Part shown: piece by piece, positions 33,235 to 45,020 of the stretch
Numbering within the stretch: the stretch's first letter is position 1
Layout: each line of letters opens with the position of its first letter
Source of the DNA: Lepeophtheirus salmonis
Lineage: Eukaryota; Arthropoda; Copepoda; Siphonostomatoida; Caligidae
DNA length: 64,000 nt
Assembly (NCBI RefSeq): GCF_016086655.4
Contig: NC_052139.2
Span: 31,500,002-31,564,001 of the forward strand
Reading direction: 5' to 3'
The notes under the pieces: generated by a model
Told to the model about the DNA's origin: nothing
Databases searched by the model: none
What the model saw: the letters and a program-made list of their open reading frames with translations, nothing else
Made by a program: the position numbers and the translations under genes

Positions 33235-34835
33235 GGTAAGTAAAAAAAAAGGTAAAAAATAAGATGATTGGTCATAACAAATTTAAAAAAATGTATATAA
33301 CTAAGGTTTTTTTAAGCTATCTGATATCTTATTAAAAGTGTATTACTTCACCTGTCCTTTCATTGTTTTGGTTTAGAATGTATCAATAATTATCAAAGAC
33401 TCATCAAAGGCCTAATTGTTGCCTCTTTAAGACGAGTTACAGACTCAATATATCATTTCTTTGTTGAACAACTACTCCGAATACTACTACTACATACCAA
33501 AGTAAAGTAAAATATGTTTTGTCGTGAAAATTTTACAAAAAAAGTACAGAACTATAGCCCCTCCACCCTCTTTGGACTCCTTTGTTAAAGTGTATATTAC
33601 AAGAAAATTATGCTTGTAATAAAATGGCTTCCCATAAGATTTATGTGGAGAGAATTATTTGATGACTAATTTTTTTTTGTAAATATTGAATTATCTAAAG
33701 AGTTCATTGATAAAATTATTATAATTGTTTCAAAAATTGTAAATATTTTTCCTCCCCTAACGGTAAATTAAAAAAAAAAAAAAAACTTGTAAAATATAAC
33801 TTATTATTTCTGAAATTTCTTTAATCTGTATTAAAGGGTGAGTAACTAAGAAAGTGTTAGAAAACTGAGAGTGAACTAAATATGTTCCAAATTCTTCAAT
33901 GCATTCTAAATATATTCTTGATCAAATTGAAAAATAAATGGTTGTCAGACCATTCGGCCGTAGAAATAAGGATGTGTAGTTTTTGGATGATAAATTATCC
34001 TAGATTTATGTGTAATTAGATTATTATTTTTAATGGAAGTGAAATAAATCTCAAGAAAGCTTATTCAACATTGAAAAGATGGTTAACTAGAATGAGTCTT
34101 TTCTTTTTGTTGAAGATCTTGTATCATATCCTAGCCAAAGTATAGTAGAGAATACACTGAGAAATACTGAAATTTGTGTGCATATTTAATATAGTTCTAA
34201 GTATGTAATAAAACGTCGACCAAAAGACAAATATGCTTTGTAAAATATAAAAGAAAGATATTCAAGAAATATTGTCTGTTACTCTCTGTTTTTCATTCAA
34301 ACACTCATACCTAATTAATCAATACGTATCAATCAATCTATTGTTCTCAAGATTGAAGGCATAACAAAAAAAGCTTGATATTTTTTAAAACTCTATTTTT
34401 TTTCGGGAGATTACATACACAATAAATATAAATAAAGATTTTAGTTGAAAATTACGTCTCTAGAAGAAAAGTTATCCCATGGACAACAATTCTGATAATT
34501 GAGACATATGATGATTAATAAAATTACTCCACTAAATATGTCTATACTTTTTTGAAAAGAAAGATGACTTCAAATGCAGGGCTTTTAATTCTTAATGGAA
34601 CTAAATTGTCAAATTAATTAAGTAACTAAAAACTGTTGGGAAAATAGAATAAAAAAACTAACAGCAATAAACTAAATATGTGGAATTGATTCATAGTGGA
34701 ATTCCTTAAAATTGTGTGAACCAATTGACGATTTAAACTTCAATCTGAACAAGAAGGATGATATCCTATTAAATTTCCAGAGGAACTCTATGAAGTTAAA
34801 CCAATATTAGGATTCTGGATTAAAAAGGATGAATA
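33235..34835. other. No gene seen
   Basis: AT-rich sequence without supported features. Confidence 0.4.
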
Positions 34836-34838
34836 TCT

Positions 34839-35377
34839 TTGTGCACCTACAATCGTTATTGTTCTATGATTTTCTTCTACTCTGATGTGATCTGCAATAG
34901 TTCATTTTTCTCTAATAAGTTTTTGTACCTTGAAATAGATGTTCAAATACTGGATTTTTACCATTACGGCTTTTCCCAGGAAGTCCAAATAGCCAATAAA
35001 GGGGAGACAAACATCTCCGTAATCCTTGGAACATTCAGTGTGATAAACTCTCTTACAATTTTGAGAGCCGTGAAACTGTCAGAAGCGGGAATTGTCGAAT
35101 TAAACATTAATCCAGCGCATTTCACAGGGAGCGTTAGAATAAATAAAGCTTGATGAAATTTGAAATTGAGTGATACATTTCCCCCCACCCCCCTCTCCTT
35201 TATTTTCAAGATTGAGGCCATAGTTATGTTTGTCCATTCAAACGGTGTATCTAGTAACTCCAGATAATAACTACATATGCTTGTCCATCTGTTTGAGACA
35301 AATAATTCATTACCATGGGCCAATGTACAGATGGCAAAAGGATTTACTACTGATCTTTTGAGTGGGAGAATACACAT
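34839..35377. other. Unrecognised overlapping open frames
   Basis: A plus-strand frame (34839-35153; contains EVQIANKGETNISVILGTFS) and a minus-strand frame (34964-35377, 137 codons; contains RWTSICSYYLELLDTPFEWT) overlap in a stretch that is less AT-rich than its surroundings. I recognise neither. It could be an old element or an exon. No splice or start evidence decides between the strands. Confidence 0.2.
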
Positions 35378-35899
35378 TCTGTAACTAAATACTGAGTCAT
35401 CACGAATATCGTGAATTGTGATAATAATATTTTTGGATTAAGCCTCTAATTCAAACTTTTGTGTCTCTAACTTATTTTTGAAGAAAAACTTTTTCTCAGA
35501 GCTCAGACGCACAATGTTAATTGTCTAGGAAGATATTAAATTTGGAGTATCTTTCCAAATAATTATCTAGGTAGCTGCCATGGGTGGCATTGAAATCATA
35601 TTATTACTCAAGTCAGTGCCTAGTATCACCTAATTATAGACGGGGGTAGAGGTACTGGAGAAACGCCTATATTTTTGGTATAACTGTCGACTGCAAGACA
35701 TACCCACCTCCTACTTTTTTTAGGTCTTTTCAGAGTAGTTACGTAGCTCCAGTGAAATAAATTATTCAACTAACAATTTTCTTCTTCAATTCGCCTTCTC
35801 AGCGAGCCTGAGAGTACCTGTTGCCTTATGTAATATATTAGGATCAATTAAGAAACGAAAGAGCTTTTTTGAAGATTGAAACTTCTCTATCGGTAATTG

Positions 35900-36256
35900 G
35901 AAGAACAGACATGCTTTTTTAGGAATGTCCAGTTTGAATACGAGGCACCTTTTGTATCCCATATAATTCCCAATATTTGAAAAGTGTCCTTAATTGAATA
36001 GCTGACAATTTTGTTATCCCTACTTTGGCTCCATTTCCATTATTCCAATTTATGAAGAATAACGGGTTTTTTTATAGTTGATCTTCAAACCAGAGCTCCT
36101 TTCATACCTCCTGAAGTAATTTAAAATCACCTCAACCCGTTTAGTTAATTGACCCTCTGACTTAGCTTCTAACATCAATTTGACGTCATCGGTATACATA
36201 TCAATTAAATGTGGCGAATTTAAAAGGGAGTGATTTGATAAAGTTCGTTCCTTCAT
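35900..36256 (-). pseudogene. Non-LTR retrotransposon RT fragment (YxDD block)
   Basis: The minus strand reads SLLNSPHLIDMYTDDVKLML, then KRVEVILNYFRRYERSSGLK and INYKKT. This is the palm block with the catalytic [FY]xDD (here YTDD where YADD is usual), followed by the SGLxxNxxKT block of LINE reverse transcriptases. Further on, in another frame, LGIIWDTKGASYSNWTF fits the LG-x-W block that follows. About 110 residues are recognisable. It may belong with the linker fragment at 38660-38995 on the same strand. Confidence 0.75.
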
Positions 36257-36295
36257 GACCTTCTTCGACTTTATTTCTTCTTTCTTTAATCAGTT

Positions 36296-36395
36296 CTAGT
36301 ACTGTCACTCTAAAAGAGCACTATCATGGACTCATAGGATCGGTCCTAAGATGGAACTGAACCGAATAATAAAGACTGACACAACACTATTAAGG
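36296..36395 (-). repeat. GGACCGG dispersed repeat, head copy
   Basis: The reverse complement reads TAGTGTTGTGTCAGTCTTTA, then TTATTCGGTTCAGTT and CTTAGGACCGATCCTAT, closely matching 58432-58490. Confidence 0.7.
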
Positions 36396-36399
36396 ATTT

Positions 36400-38655
36400 T
36401 GGTCAAAAATGATAATTGAAATAACATAGATTTAATCATCGAGAAAAGGGCATCTTAAGAATAATAACGTAGACATTTTGCGCTTAAGGTATAACGTAAA
36501 ACTTTTTTGTTATACATCATTTAAAAAAAAGTTAATTATTGTAAAATGAATATCTTATTTTATTAAAAAAATATCAGAGGATTTTCCAAGGGTTAAAGGA
36601 TTATCTATCTTTTAAAAATAAAAATGCATAGCTCCGCTTTTAATAAGATATGACTAAGTAATTTTATTACATGACAGTATCGAATATAATTATTTTATTT
36701 TGGAATATATTTATCCAATTCATTTTAAAAATTGTGGAGAAATAATATGACAATGATAGTCTGGGAGTAAAGATAAGATAAATATCAGTTGTTATGAGTG
36801 ACTTATTTGTCTAATTACCAACTAATGTCCGTCCTTTTTCTACTTCTTTTTGGAAGAACACTTTTTGTGGTAGAATACAGATAACGACGTGTTAGGTCGA
36901 ATCAACCAATTACAAAGTGAACACAAAAAAGTAATCATCTAAAAGTATATGAGTCCTAATGAATAAAACATTATTCTATCAGTACTATTAACAGCAGCGT
37001 TTGACATTATTTAATGTTCTTCAAAAACTCTTTATGGGCCATATACTCTCACATTACGAAACATTTCCTCATAGAAATGAACACCTACGTCGAAAAGATA
37101 CATCTACGTACTACTATCCTACTTCACTGAACATTTTAATTCTATGACCATGTCTCAAATGACCCTCGTCATCATTATCATCACCTCTTGAATGTATTAA
37201 TTCATTTTAAATTATGGGGCTTCCAACACCAATGTATGTATACATAGATAAATTCTGACATACTCTTTGACTAAAGGTCACAAGCAATTGTGGATCAAAT
37301 AATGACCACATGCGATTTCTATTTACATACCCTCTCTGTTTTTAGAAGGAAGAGTACATTTAACTCCCTACGAAAAGGAATTGTAATTGAATTAATGGTT
37401 CTTAGATCATTTATGTGAGTAACATCTTCCCTCTATGGTACTTAGAAATACCGGGTGAAACGAAACAGTAACACACTCATACAATTTAAATTGCGAGGTT
37501 GTACATACATGATTGATTTACCTAAAAACCATAGCCTCATAGTATATATAAAATATCAGCTATCAGTAAACATTTATTATTACTCAAGGTCACAACTTTA
37601 AGTCACACTACAGTAAGGATTATAAAGCTAATTTGAGTAGTCAAGAAGATTGCATAGAGCGTAAAAGAGAAAGTCTTTATTCCTTTGCCCCATTAGTTCT
37701 GGTAACACTGCAGAAATTCCAATATTATCAGCGCAGATAACCATAACATAATTGAGATACACCCAACCAAGTGTATGTCTCACAATTTAGTAGAAAAAAA
37801 AAAGTGGCAAACAACTTTGTACAAACAAGAGGAGGAATGAAATGTAGATTACACGCAAATCTGAGGATGTAATAATGAAATTACCGATTTTCTAGCCTTG
37901 GTCTACATCCTCCTCCTTGTTTCTATCGAGGGTGATTTAATAAACCTCCACTTCTTTGCCGAAGGACGTCTATTTGGATGTCCTAAGGGACGTAAAACCC
38001 CCCAACCCCCTGTACAAATAACATTCCAGAATGATATGCAAAATGTGTACACTTTTAGCTTGCACCTGGTACAATAAATCCCTTCCTTAATTGATGCTCA
38101 TGACTTTTCAATTATCTACTATGTAGTAATATGTGTGGTCATTCTTCATCACAAAAATGGAATCTTAAGAATAAAGTATTTCTTTCTAATTATAGAACGT
38201 CATAGATAATATCACATGCTGAAGTAACACTATATGTATGGGCCTGGAATAAAAGCCTTGGAGATCCCATTGACATTCCTTAGGATCTGTAAAACTTGGA
38301 GTAGTCAAAGCCAGATATTTATGGATAATATAAGTTTACTTGTTCAGTATCCAAGTCTACGATCCGTCCTATTTCTAGTCGCAGGCCTGTTGGTTTATTT
38401 ACTGGTATAATTTACCAAAAAGTATTTAAGAAACTTCATCAACTGGCTCTAATAGGCAAGAAATACCGAGATTGAACACTTGAAAGAAATAAAAAGTGAT
38501 ATTTGAATTAAATCAAAATCATTACGTACAAAGAAAAGGCTCAGAGGTTTCAGTACTGTTATTCGAAGATCAGGATACGCTACCTTAAAGCTATGAAAGG
38601 AGATACCAAAAAGTTTTCATTTTCTCCAAACTTGATAACATCATCCAAATCATCA
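36400..38655. other. No gene identified (about 2.2 kb)
   Basis: Lies between two minus-strand non-LTR fragments and might contain unrecognisable RT sequence. No motif was found in either strand. Confidence 0.35.
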
Positions 38656-38659
38656 CTAC

Positions 38660-38995
38660 CCTCAAGCGAAATCCGGATATAGTTCTTCCCTCGGGAAGTG
38701 ACGAGCTAAAATATTTTTGATGCTTGTTTCAGGGGTAACATCTTATAAAAGTCATAGAGTGATAGTTGTTTTAGGCTTTAGCGATGGAACTGCCCTAGAA
38801 TCCATCACCAATAATGCCATATCGACTACAACATTCATGCCAACTAAGACGTTTTGACTTTTTTACAGGATAAGTTTTCTCCCTTATTTTATTTGTTGAC
38901 CACCTTAGACACTGGACCAAATAGTGTAAGCTGCTGTGAACATAGGTTCTAAGAGGCGCTAGTCTTTTGTTCCAACAAGGCATAGGTCTTGACCT
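38660..38995 (-). pseudogene. Non-LTR retrotransposon linker fragment (endonuclease to RT)
   Basis: The minus strand reads MPCWNKRLAPLRTYVHSSLH, then YPVKKSKRLSWHECCSRYG, and after decay VTPETSIKNILARHFPREEL. This follows the order of jockey/R1-like ORF2 proteins: P-W-W-N-x-x-L-x-x-L-R, a basic helix with K-R-x-S-W, then a T-x-E...LL-x-x-HFP block before the reverse transcriptase. Several stops and frame changes. The YxDD block at 36200 on the same strand is in the correct order but about twice the expected distance away. Confidence 0.6.
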
Positions 38996-39785
38996 CTTTG
39001 TAGGCTGGAAAGGGCAACAGGCGTGGCTTATTATATTTTAATTTTTGAATAAGACCGTTGAAAACAACCTTTAGGAACATATAACGTCAATACTTATTTC
39101 AAAGTTATTCTTGGGGACAAAGACTATCATGTCTAGCCAAAGAGATGATTACAAAAAGTGAGGAATGGATTTCTTCCAATGTCTTGTATATCAATAAATT
39201 AAAATTTTCAAATATTCCTCTCTTGGTCATAAACAATTATAGAATATATACAATCAATCTTTTTTGTAAAGAGCAATGTGAATACTAAAGTAATTTAATG
39301 AAATTTAAATTGATTGAATGAATAGCTTAGAAAAAGATTACTTTAGTAGTTAAAAGAAGCTATGGTCCCTCTGTTCATATGCAGGAAAATGGGACCGCAA
39401 GAGGCAAAGTTACCTTGGTGCAAATACCATAAAGAAGTGAATAAACTGTCAAATGAATCTTGACTTCATTTTACGTACCTAAATCCAAAAAAAATATTGT
39501 ATTTAATATCGTAAGTATATTTTTTTTAACAGCAGTCTTGAATCTATTATTATTGGTGTGTATAATGTCAATAAATTATTTTGAGTCTTATAAATATTCT
39601 TTTATTGAGGTTCTACACGTTTTTTCAAAACATAATCTTCAAGTATATCAAGCTCCTCTACTTTGGTCAATAGTCTGTTTCCAATGCATGCCAAATTTCA
39701 AAGATTTTTGCAGGAAAAAACAAGGTTGTACTATTTCAATATACGTGCTTCATCCTTCTTCATTATATACCAGTTAAAAGTCACA
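38996..39785. other. No gene seen
   Basis: The 105-codon plus-strand frame at 39460-39777 is hydrophobic and low-complexity with no family signature; not supported. Confidence 0.35.
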
Positions 39786-39787
39786 TA

Positions 39788-41024
39788 CAGGGAGCGGGGA
39801 TCAAATTGTCTCCTACTTTAAACCTTGATAACTTGACGACGACATTATCAAATAAAAAACCGGTTACCAAATAGGAAAGCTATTCTCGTCAGATGGCATT
39901 GGTTAATAATGGAGGTGAAATCTCCAATTCAACGATTGCTTCAACCTTAGGAGTGAATTTACAGACTGTTCAGCGTATCCGTAAGAAGCTAGAGGACACC
40001 TGGGATGTTAATGCCACATAAAGAGGGCACCCAAGGAGGAGGGCGCCGACAGGAAGGTCAGGGACACCGACTTTGTCGACAAGGTGAAGAAGATGGTTCA
40101 GGATGACCCTACCAGGTCCATGAAGGCCATGGCCAGGGATCTGGGCTGCCATGAGAAAATAATAACGGACTGTGTATCTGAGGATTTAAGGTGCAGGAGC
40201 TACAAGATGCAGGTGGGCCAGATCTTGACCCAGAAGGCAAAGGGCAACAGGCTGATGAAGTAAACAAAATTGCTCAACAAGCTCAAGCACCCAAAGCAGC
40301 CCGGGATGCTGTGGTTTTTCTCTGATGAAAATAATTTCTGTCAAGATCAGAAGGTCAACAAGCAGAACAACAGGTGGATAACCACCTGCACCAGCCATAT
40401 GAGGAAGGTAATGAAGACCAAGTTCCCTGCAATGGTCATGGTGTTCGGGGTGGTCAGCAGTGAAGGTCATGTTATGTCTTCCCACATGTTTGAAACGGGT
40501 CTAAAGGTCAATACAGAGGTCTACCTGGATGTTATGGAGAAGGTGGTTCTGCCTTGGATCCAATGGGTGGCTGGAGACAGGCCCTGGGTGTGGCAACAGA
40601 ACTCAGCACCCTGCCATGTGTCCAAAATCTCCATGCAGTGGTTAATTGAGAACTGTTATGACGTCGTAACCAAGGATTTGTGGCCTCCTAACTCTCCCAA
40701 CCTTAACCCTTTGGACTATTTTGTCTGGGGCTATGTCGAGAGACATACCAACAGACATCCCCATAGCACCAAGGCCAGCCTGATGGACTCCATCAAGGAG
40801 GTATTCGGCAACATGAACAATGAGATTGTCAGAAGAGCCTGCGGCCGGTTCAGAGGCCGTATTGAGGCCGTAATTGATGGCAACGGTGATTATATCGAAT
40901 GAATGGCTACTCTATACCTATATGCTCGTCATAGTTTTGATTTAAAAAAAAAAATTAAAAAATGTATATTTTTGTTGTTTTTTGTATAAAAATATTTTGG
41001 CGACAATTTGATCCCCGTTCCCTG
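39788..41024 (+). mobile_element. Mariner family A, copy 3 (longest copy)
   Basis: Left terminus CAGGGAGCGGGGATCAAATT and the complement at the right (with one change, CCCCGTTCCCTG), flanked by TA at 39786-39787 and 41025-41026; 1237 bp. It retains the central catalytic region missing from copies 1 and 2. It has its own 96-bp loss near the start of the transposase (between 39892 and 39893; the equivalent of 28979-29074 in copy 2), so it is also dead. Confidence 0.95.
39893..40902 (+). pseudogene. Family A transposase pseudogene with full catalytic region (D,D37D)
   Basis: The normal start and about 23 N-terminal residues are deleted; an internal ATG at 39893 begins MALVNNGGEIS. A one-base loss near 40016 shifts the frame. 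Then come DDPTRSMKAMARDLGCHEKI, LRCRSYKMQVGQILTQKAKG and a TAA at 40261-40263. From there the frame is open to 40902: MLWFFSDENNFCQDQ (first catalytic D), VMVFGVVSSEGHVM, VLPWIQWVAGDRPWVWQQNS (second D changed to N), WPPNSPNLNPLDYFVWGYVE (third D kept) and the end GDYIE. The combined A consensus length is about 359 residues, normal for mariners. One catalytic aspartate is lost, so it is inactive regardless of the frame breaks. Confidence 0.9.
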
Positions 41025-41029
41025 TATAT

Positions 41030-41780
41030 GTATCTTTATAAAAAAATTTATATGAAGTACTTCCCGTTTTTTTTCTTCCTTTTTTTTTTAGTTGAACTAA
41101 CGTCTGCGACATTTAATTTTTTATTTCTTCCAATATTTCCATCTTTGCTGTTAGTTTTATATTTTGTCTTCAAGAACAATGATAACAACTTTAAACCATG
41201 AAAAAAAAAGCTGTGCAGGTTGCCAACAAGAAAAAAACTCGCACACTCAAAAATTCTCAGGATTTACAATCTTAAACATGTTTTTTATTATTGTAATAGT
41301 ATAAATAGTTTTGATTTTCATTACACGTTATTCACTAGTGATTTGTAAATAAATGTTTATATAAAACATAATAATTTCTTTTTCTTAATAAAATTAATTT
41401 ATTAATGACCTTGTGGATCACTAGGACTCCAAGGATCCCCAGTTACGAATCACTAAGACTAGAAACTAAATGTAAAATAAATGTATTTCTACGTAATAAA
41501 TATACGTTTTATATAAGGAGTCACCTTGCAAAAATACTTTAAATTTTTGAAATGTTCACTCTCTGGATCAGCTTTTCACTCTTTTGTAAAAAATGCACAT
41601 AAATTGTTTTGGTAGTAATTCAACCGACCAAGGATGCATTTCAAAATGATTTACATTAGTGCAATACATTCATAAAGTAGGTCTTCCTGCGCATAATTAT
41701 ATTAAAGTTGCATTTCTGCTTTAAGGCAACTACATTTTATAAGTTTGTATTCATAAAAGTTGGGCATTTTTTAATTTCTT
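41030..41780. other. No gene seen
   Basis: AT-rich spacer between family A copy 3 and the retrotransposon relic. No supported feature. Confidence 0.4.
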
Positions 41781-41784
41781 GACC

Positions 41785-42004
41785 ATTGTGCCCTTACTCT
41801 GATTAGATGGGTGGGATGTTTATGCAGGTCTTAAATTTTTCTTCTTTTATGAATGTTCTTTTTTTATAGGTACGTAATCTTTTTCTCATTTCGTTTTGTA
41901 TTGCATTTATCTAAAGAATATACCCTATTTCTACATAATCCTTTAGGACTCCCTGTTTAATCATAAATTGTCGACGAGCTATATAACGTTTCCACTTAAT
42001 ACAT
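41785..42004 (+). repeat. 5' LTR of Ty3/Gypsy relic (approximate)
   Basis: Aligns with 44801-45020: GATTAGATGGGTGGGATG / GATTAGCTGGGTGGGATG, then GAATATACCCTATTTCTACA / GAATATAACCTATTTCTACA, ACTCCTT-like, GACGAGCTATAT / GACAAGCTATAT and CTTAATACATA at the end. The two repeats have diverged strongly, so the insertion is old. The outer boundary is approximate. Confidence 0.7.
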
Positions 42005-42039
42005 AGCACGTGACGTCGAGGAGGTTGAATACATTGTAT

Positions 42040-44790
42040 GCCCTTAAGCTCGCTGAGCTGCGTGACCTCACTTGTAAGTTATAGCTCGAAGAAGGAGTGG
42101 AAGAACTGGAGGGAAGAAAAAGTTCCTGTTAGACGATGTCTTTCTATCAGAGTACAATGGACCAAAATCTCAAATCAAAAAGCCCTAAAAAAAAGTGGAT
42201 CCCTAAGGCCAAATAGTGATAGAGGTGATAAAGTCAAATCCTTAGAGTGCAATCCAACTGAAAGTATCTCTGTATGGAAAAAATACTATAAGTAGACGAT
42301 TTGTGGTAACCCTGGTAGGCCAGCCTATTCTTGGATTTCGGGACTGTATTAGTTTGGGTATGGTGAAGCTTTAGATCCTTCCAAATTTGCATAACTCCCT
42401 GGATTCACAAAAATAAAAGCTGAAAACTTTGATAAAAACACAAATTTACAGAAGTATTTAAAGATAACGAAGTTGTGCAGATGAAGATAACTAGAGTCCA
42501 GGTGCACTTGATAGAGTTGCGAGTCCGTGGTATATCAGGGCCCAACCTGTGAAGGTCAATGAAGATCTTTGCGACATGGTCGGTAGGGGAGGATTAAGTC
42601 CTGTAGAATCAGTTGAATGGGCATCACCTATTGTGTAATATTCAAACCTTATGTAAAAGTGAGGATTTGTGCTGACTTCACTCATGCTATTTATTATCTG
42701 ATAAATACTTAGCTGTATTCGATACTGCACCCGGCGAAGGTTTTTACAGATTTTGAAGGAGTAAACCTCTTCTCAAAGATGTATTTTACGAGGTGCTACA
42801 AGCAATATGCTCCCGATGACAAGTCTCAGGAGTTCCTCGTTATCAATACGTTGTTGGACTCTTCAGGTATAATATACTACCTATGGAGGTAGTATACCGG
42901 AGCAGCACAGGAGAAGTTTTTTCAAGGAATCAATGGTGTCAAGTTCTATATTAACAATATTTTTGTATTCTCCACGAGTAAATAGTAGCAGATTAAAACT
43001 TCGGTGGAAGTATTTTGTCGAGTTCAAGATGCTGGGCGAGGCTCAAAGTTAGGAAATGTATCATTGAAACAAATGAACTAAATTAACTTAGATTCAGGGT
43101 TCCCAAAGAAGATGGCTCCTTGGATGTGGAACTGATCCATCCCATGCTTAATTTTCCATCTCTTACTTCGTGTACCACAGTTTAAATCCCTTCTAGAGAT
43201 GGTGCAATACTATGGAACTTTCATCCCTAATCTCTACATGGAGAGGCATCCCCTCTACACGAACTTACAAAGAAGGATTTTAACTTTTCTTGGTTGGAGA
43301 AGCACGAGATTAGTTTTTAAGAAGATTATAAAAGCCTTTTATCTTTCATGTCTGCTCACACTTTTGAATCATACCACACGCGTTGGATTGGGGCTGTCCT
43401 TTAACAATTTATTGAGGGAGTAGATCGTTCGGTGGCTTTTGCTTTAAGGAAACTGACAACGGTCAAAAATAACTAGTCTTAGAGCGATAAGGAAGTGAAA
43501 GGGATTGTATTACGGCCTGAAGAAGTTCGAGTGTTACCTTTTGGGTCGTCATTTTCATATACAGACGGACCATAAATCCTTAGTCTACATTTCAACCATG
43601 GAAAAGAGTTACCAGAAGTTGTGTCAGTGAGATTGTCTTGATACATTATGCTGCTCTCCACATTTGACTTTGTAATGGAACACATCAAAGAAACGCATAA
43701 TCTTACTTCTGATACCCTTTCAAAACTTCTTTTTGACAACGTAATGCTAGAAGCAGATTTCAGGGATTGGATCATCTCTGAAATCTGCTAGAAGCAGATT
43801 TCAGAGATGATCCAATCCCTTTTTTAGTCAAAATCAGCGGAGTGTTCTATCCTTGGTAATAATTCCTAGGATAAGGAACTACTCAAAGCAATTGAAGCCG
43901 CCAGAATTGGAAATTGGTAAGACGTGACTTGGAATGCGTTTTCCCATAAGAGGAATGAGTTTTCGGTGAGAATTTGCTTTAGGGGAATCAGGCTCGTGGT
44001 TCTGCAACCGCATCAAAAGACCTTCTGGGACGAGCTACACCTGAACTACTGAGCCATAGTTAAGATGACGACTGACGTAAGTTTGGTGGTCCACAATTGA
44101 CATTGACATTAAAAATTTCCACCACACTTTCTCTACGCGTCAGGAGAATAGCTGAACCCCAAAAGCAGAATACAAACCTTCCTCCCCTGTCTCTGAATGG
44201 GAACGCATCCGGATCAAAATGGATCGAAGCTGAAGTAATGAAGGACACGTTTAACATAACAATAATGAGATATATCTTTCATTAGTTTTCTATCTTTGGA
44301 TTGCCGCAGAATATCCACACTGATAATGGTCCTAAATTTGCATGTAAGGGATTCAAGACAAAGATGTCTGAATGGGGGAAGCTTTATTTTTGTTACTTGC
44401 ATATCACCCTCAGTCAAATGGTTTTGCTGAGAGAGCCGCAGGTGTGTCAAGAACCTTATTAAAAAATCACTCATTATCTATTGAAAAGCTACTATTTGGG
44501 TATATGGCAATACTGTTGGAATCTGAAAAAAAACCTGCGTAACTTTTACTTTCTCGTCCTTTACGAACTAGTTTGCATGGATTGTTGCCTAATTCTAAGA
44601 AATAGTCGTCTCTCTCACAAAATAAATTCTTCCATAATCTGGAAGTCTGGATCCGATGTTACTGACGGGGGAACCCAAAGGGGGTTCCGGGAACTCTAGT
44701 TAAGCTATTGGGAGTAACTATATGGTATGTCATATGTCAAGATGATGTAAGGAAACGACACCTTAATCATTTCCGCCTTCTATGGTAGTC
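42040..44790 (+). pseudogene. Ty3/Gypsy polyprotein relic (RT, RNase H, integrase)
   Basis: A retrotransposon pol region broken by many frameshifts and stops. In order on the plus strand: SPVESVEWASPIV and VRICADF (RT N-terminal blocks, 42560-42680); KSQEFLVINTLLD and FFQGINGVKFYINNIFVFS (palm, with YINN where YLDD is usual); MVQYYGTFIPNLYM (connection, near 43199); YYGLKKFECYLLGRHFHIQT then DHKSLVYIS (RNase H, near 43510); WWSTIDIDIKNF and SKWIEAE (integrase); SIFGLPQNIHTDNGPKFACK (integrase catalytic D block); YHPQSNGFAERA-like sequence (near 44405). Finally there is a PKGVPGTLVKLLG stretch of the integrase C-terminus. The order protease/RT/RNaseH/integrase places it in Ty3/Gypsy. No gag or protease was recognised upstream. 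Not functional. Confidence 0.88.
43762..43820. repeat. Perfect 28-bp inverted repeat with 3-base loop
   Basis: 43762-43789 (AGGGATTGGATCATCTCTGA...) and 43793-43820 are exact reverse complements, separated only by AGA. An 18-base direct repeat (GCTAGAAGCAGATTTCAG) starts at 43745 and at 43786. The hairpin sits between the RNase H and integrase parts of the Gypsy relic and is not part of the normal coding frame. Confidence 0.9.
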
Positions 44791-44800
44791 TTGATTAGGG

Positions 44801-45020
44801 GCTTATGTTATGTATTTTATTTGTTTCCTTGATTAGCTGGGTGGGATGATTATTCCAGTTTTAGACTTAAATTTCATTCTTTTATATACTTGCGCAATCT
44901 TTTTACCTTTTACTACTAAATTGCTCTTATCTTGAGAATATAACCTATTTCTACATACTCCTTCACGGTTCCCGATATATTAATAGATTTGAGACAAGCT
45001 ATATTCATGCTTAATACATA
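44801..45020 (+). repeat. 3' LTR of Ty3/Gypsy relic (approximate)
   Basis: Partner of 41785-42004; matching blocks are listed there. It follows the integrase C-terminal coding by about 20-40 bases and ends at CTTAATACATA. Confidence 0.7.
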
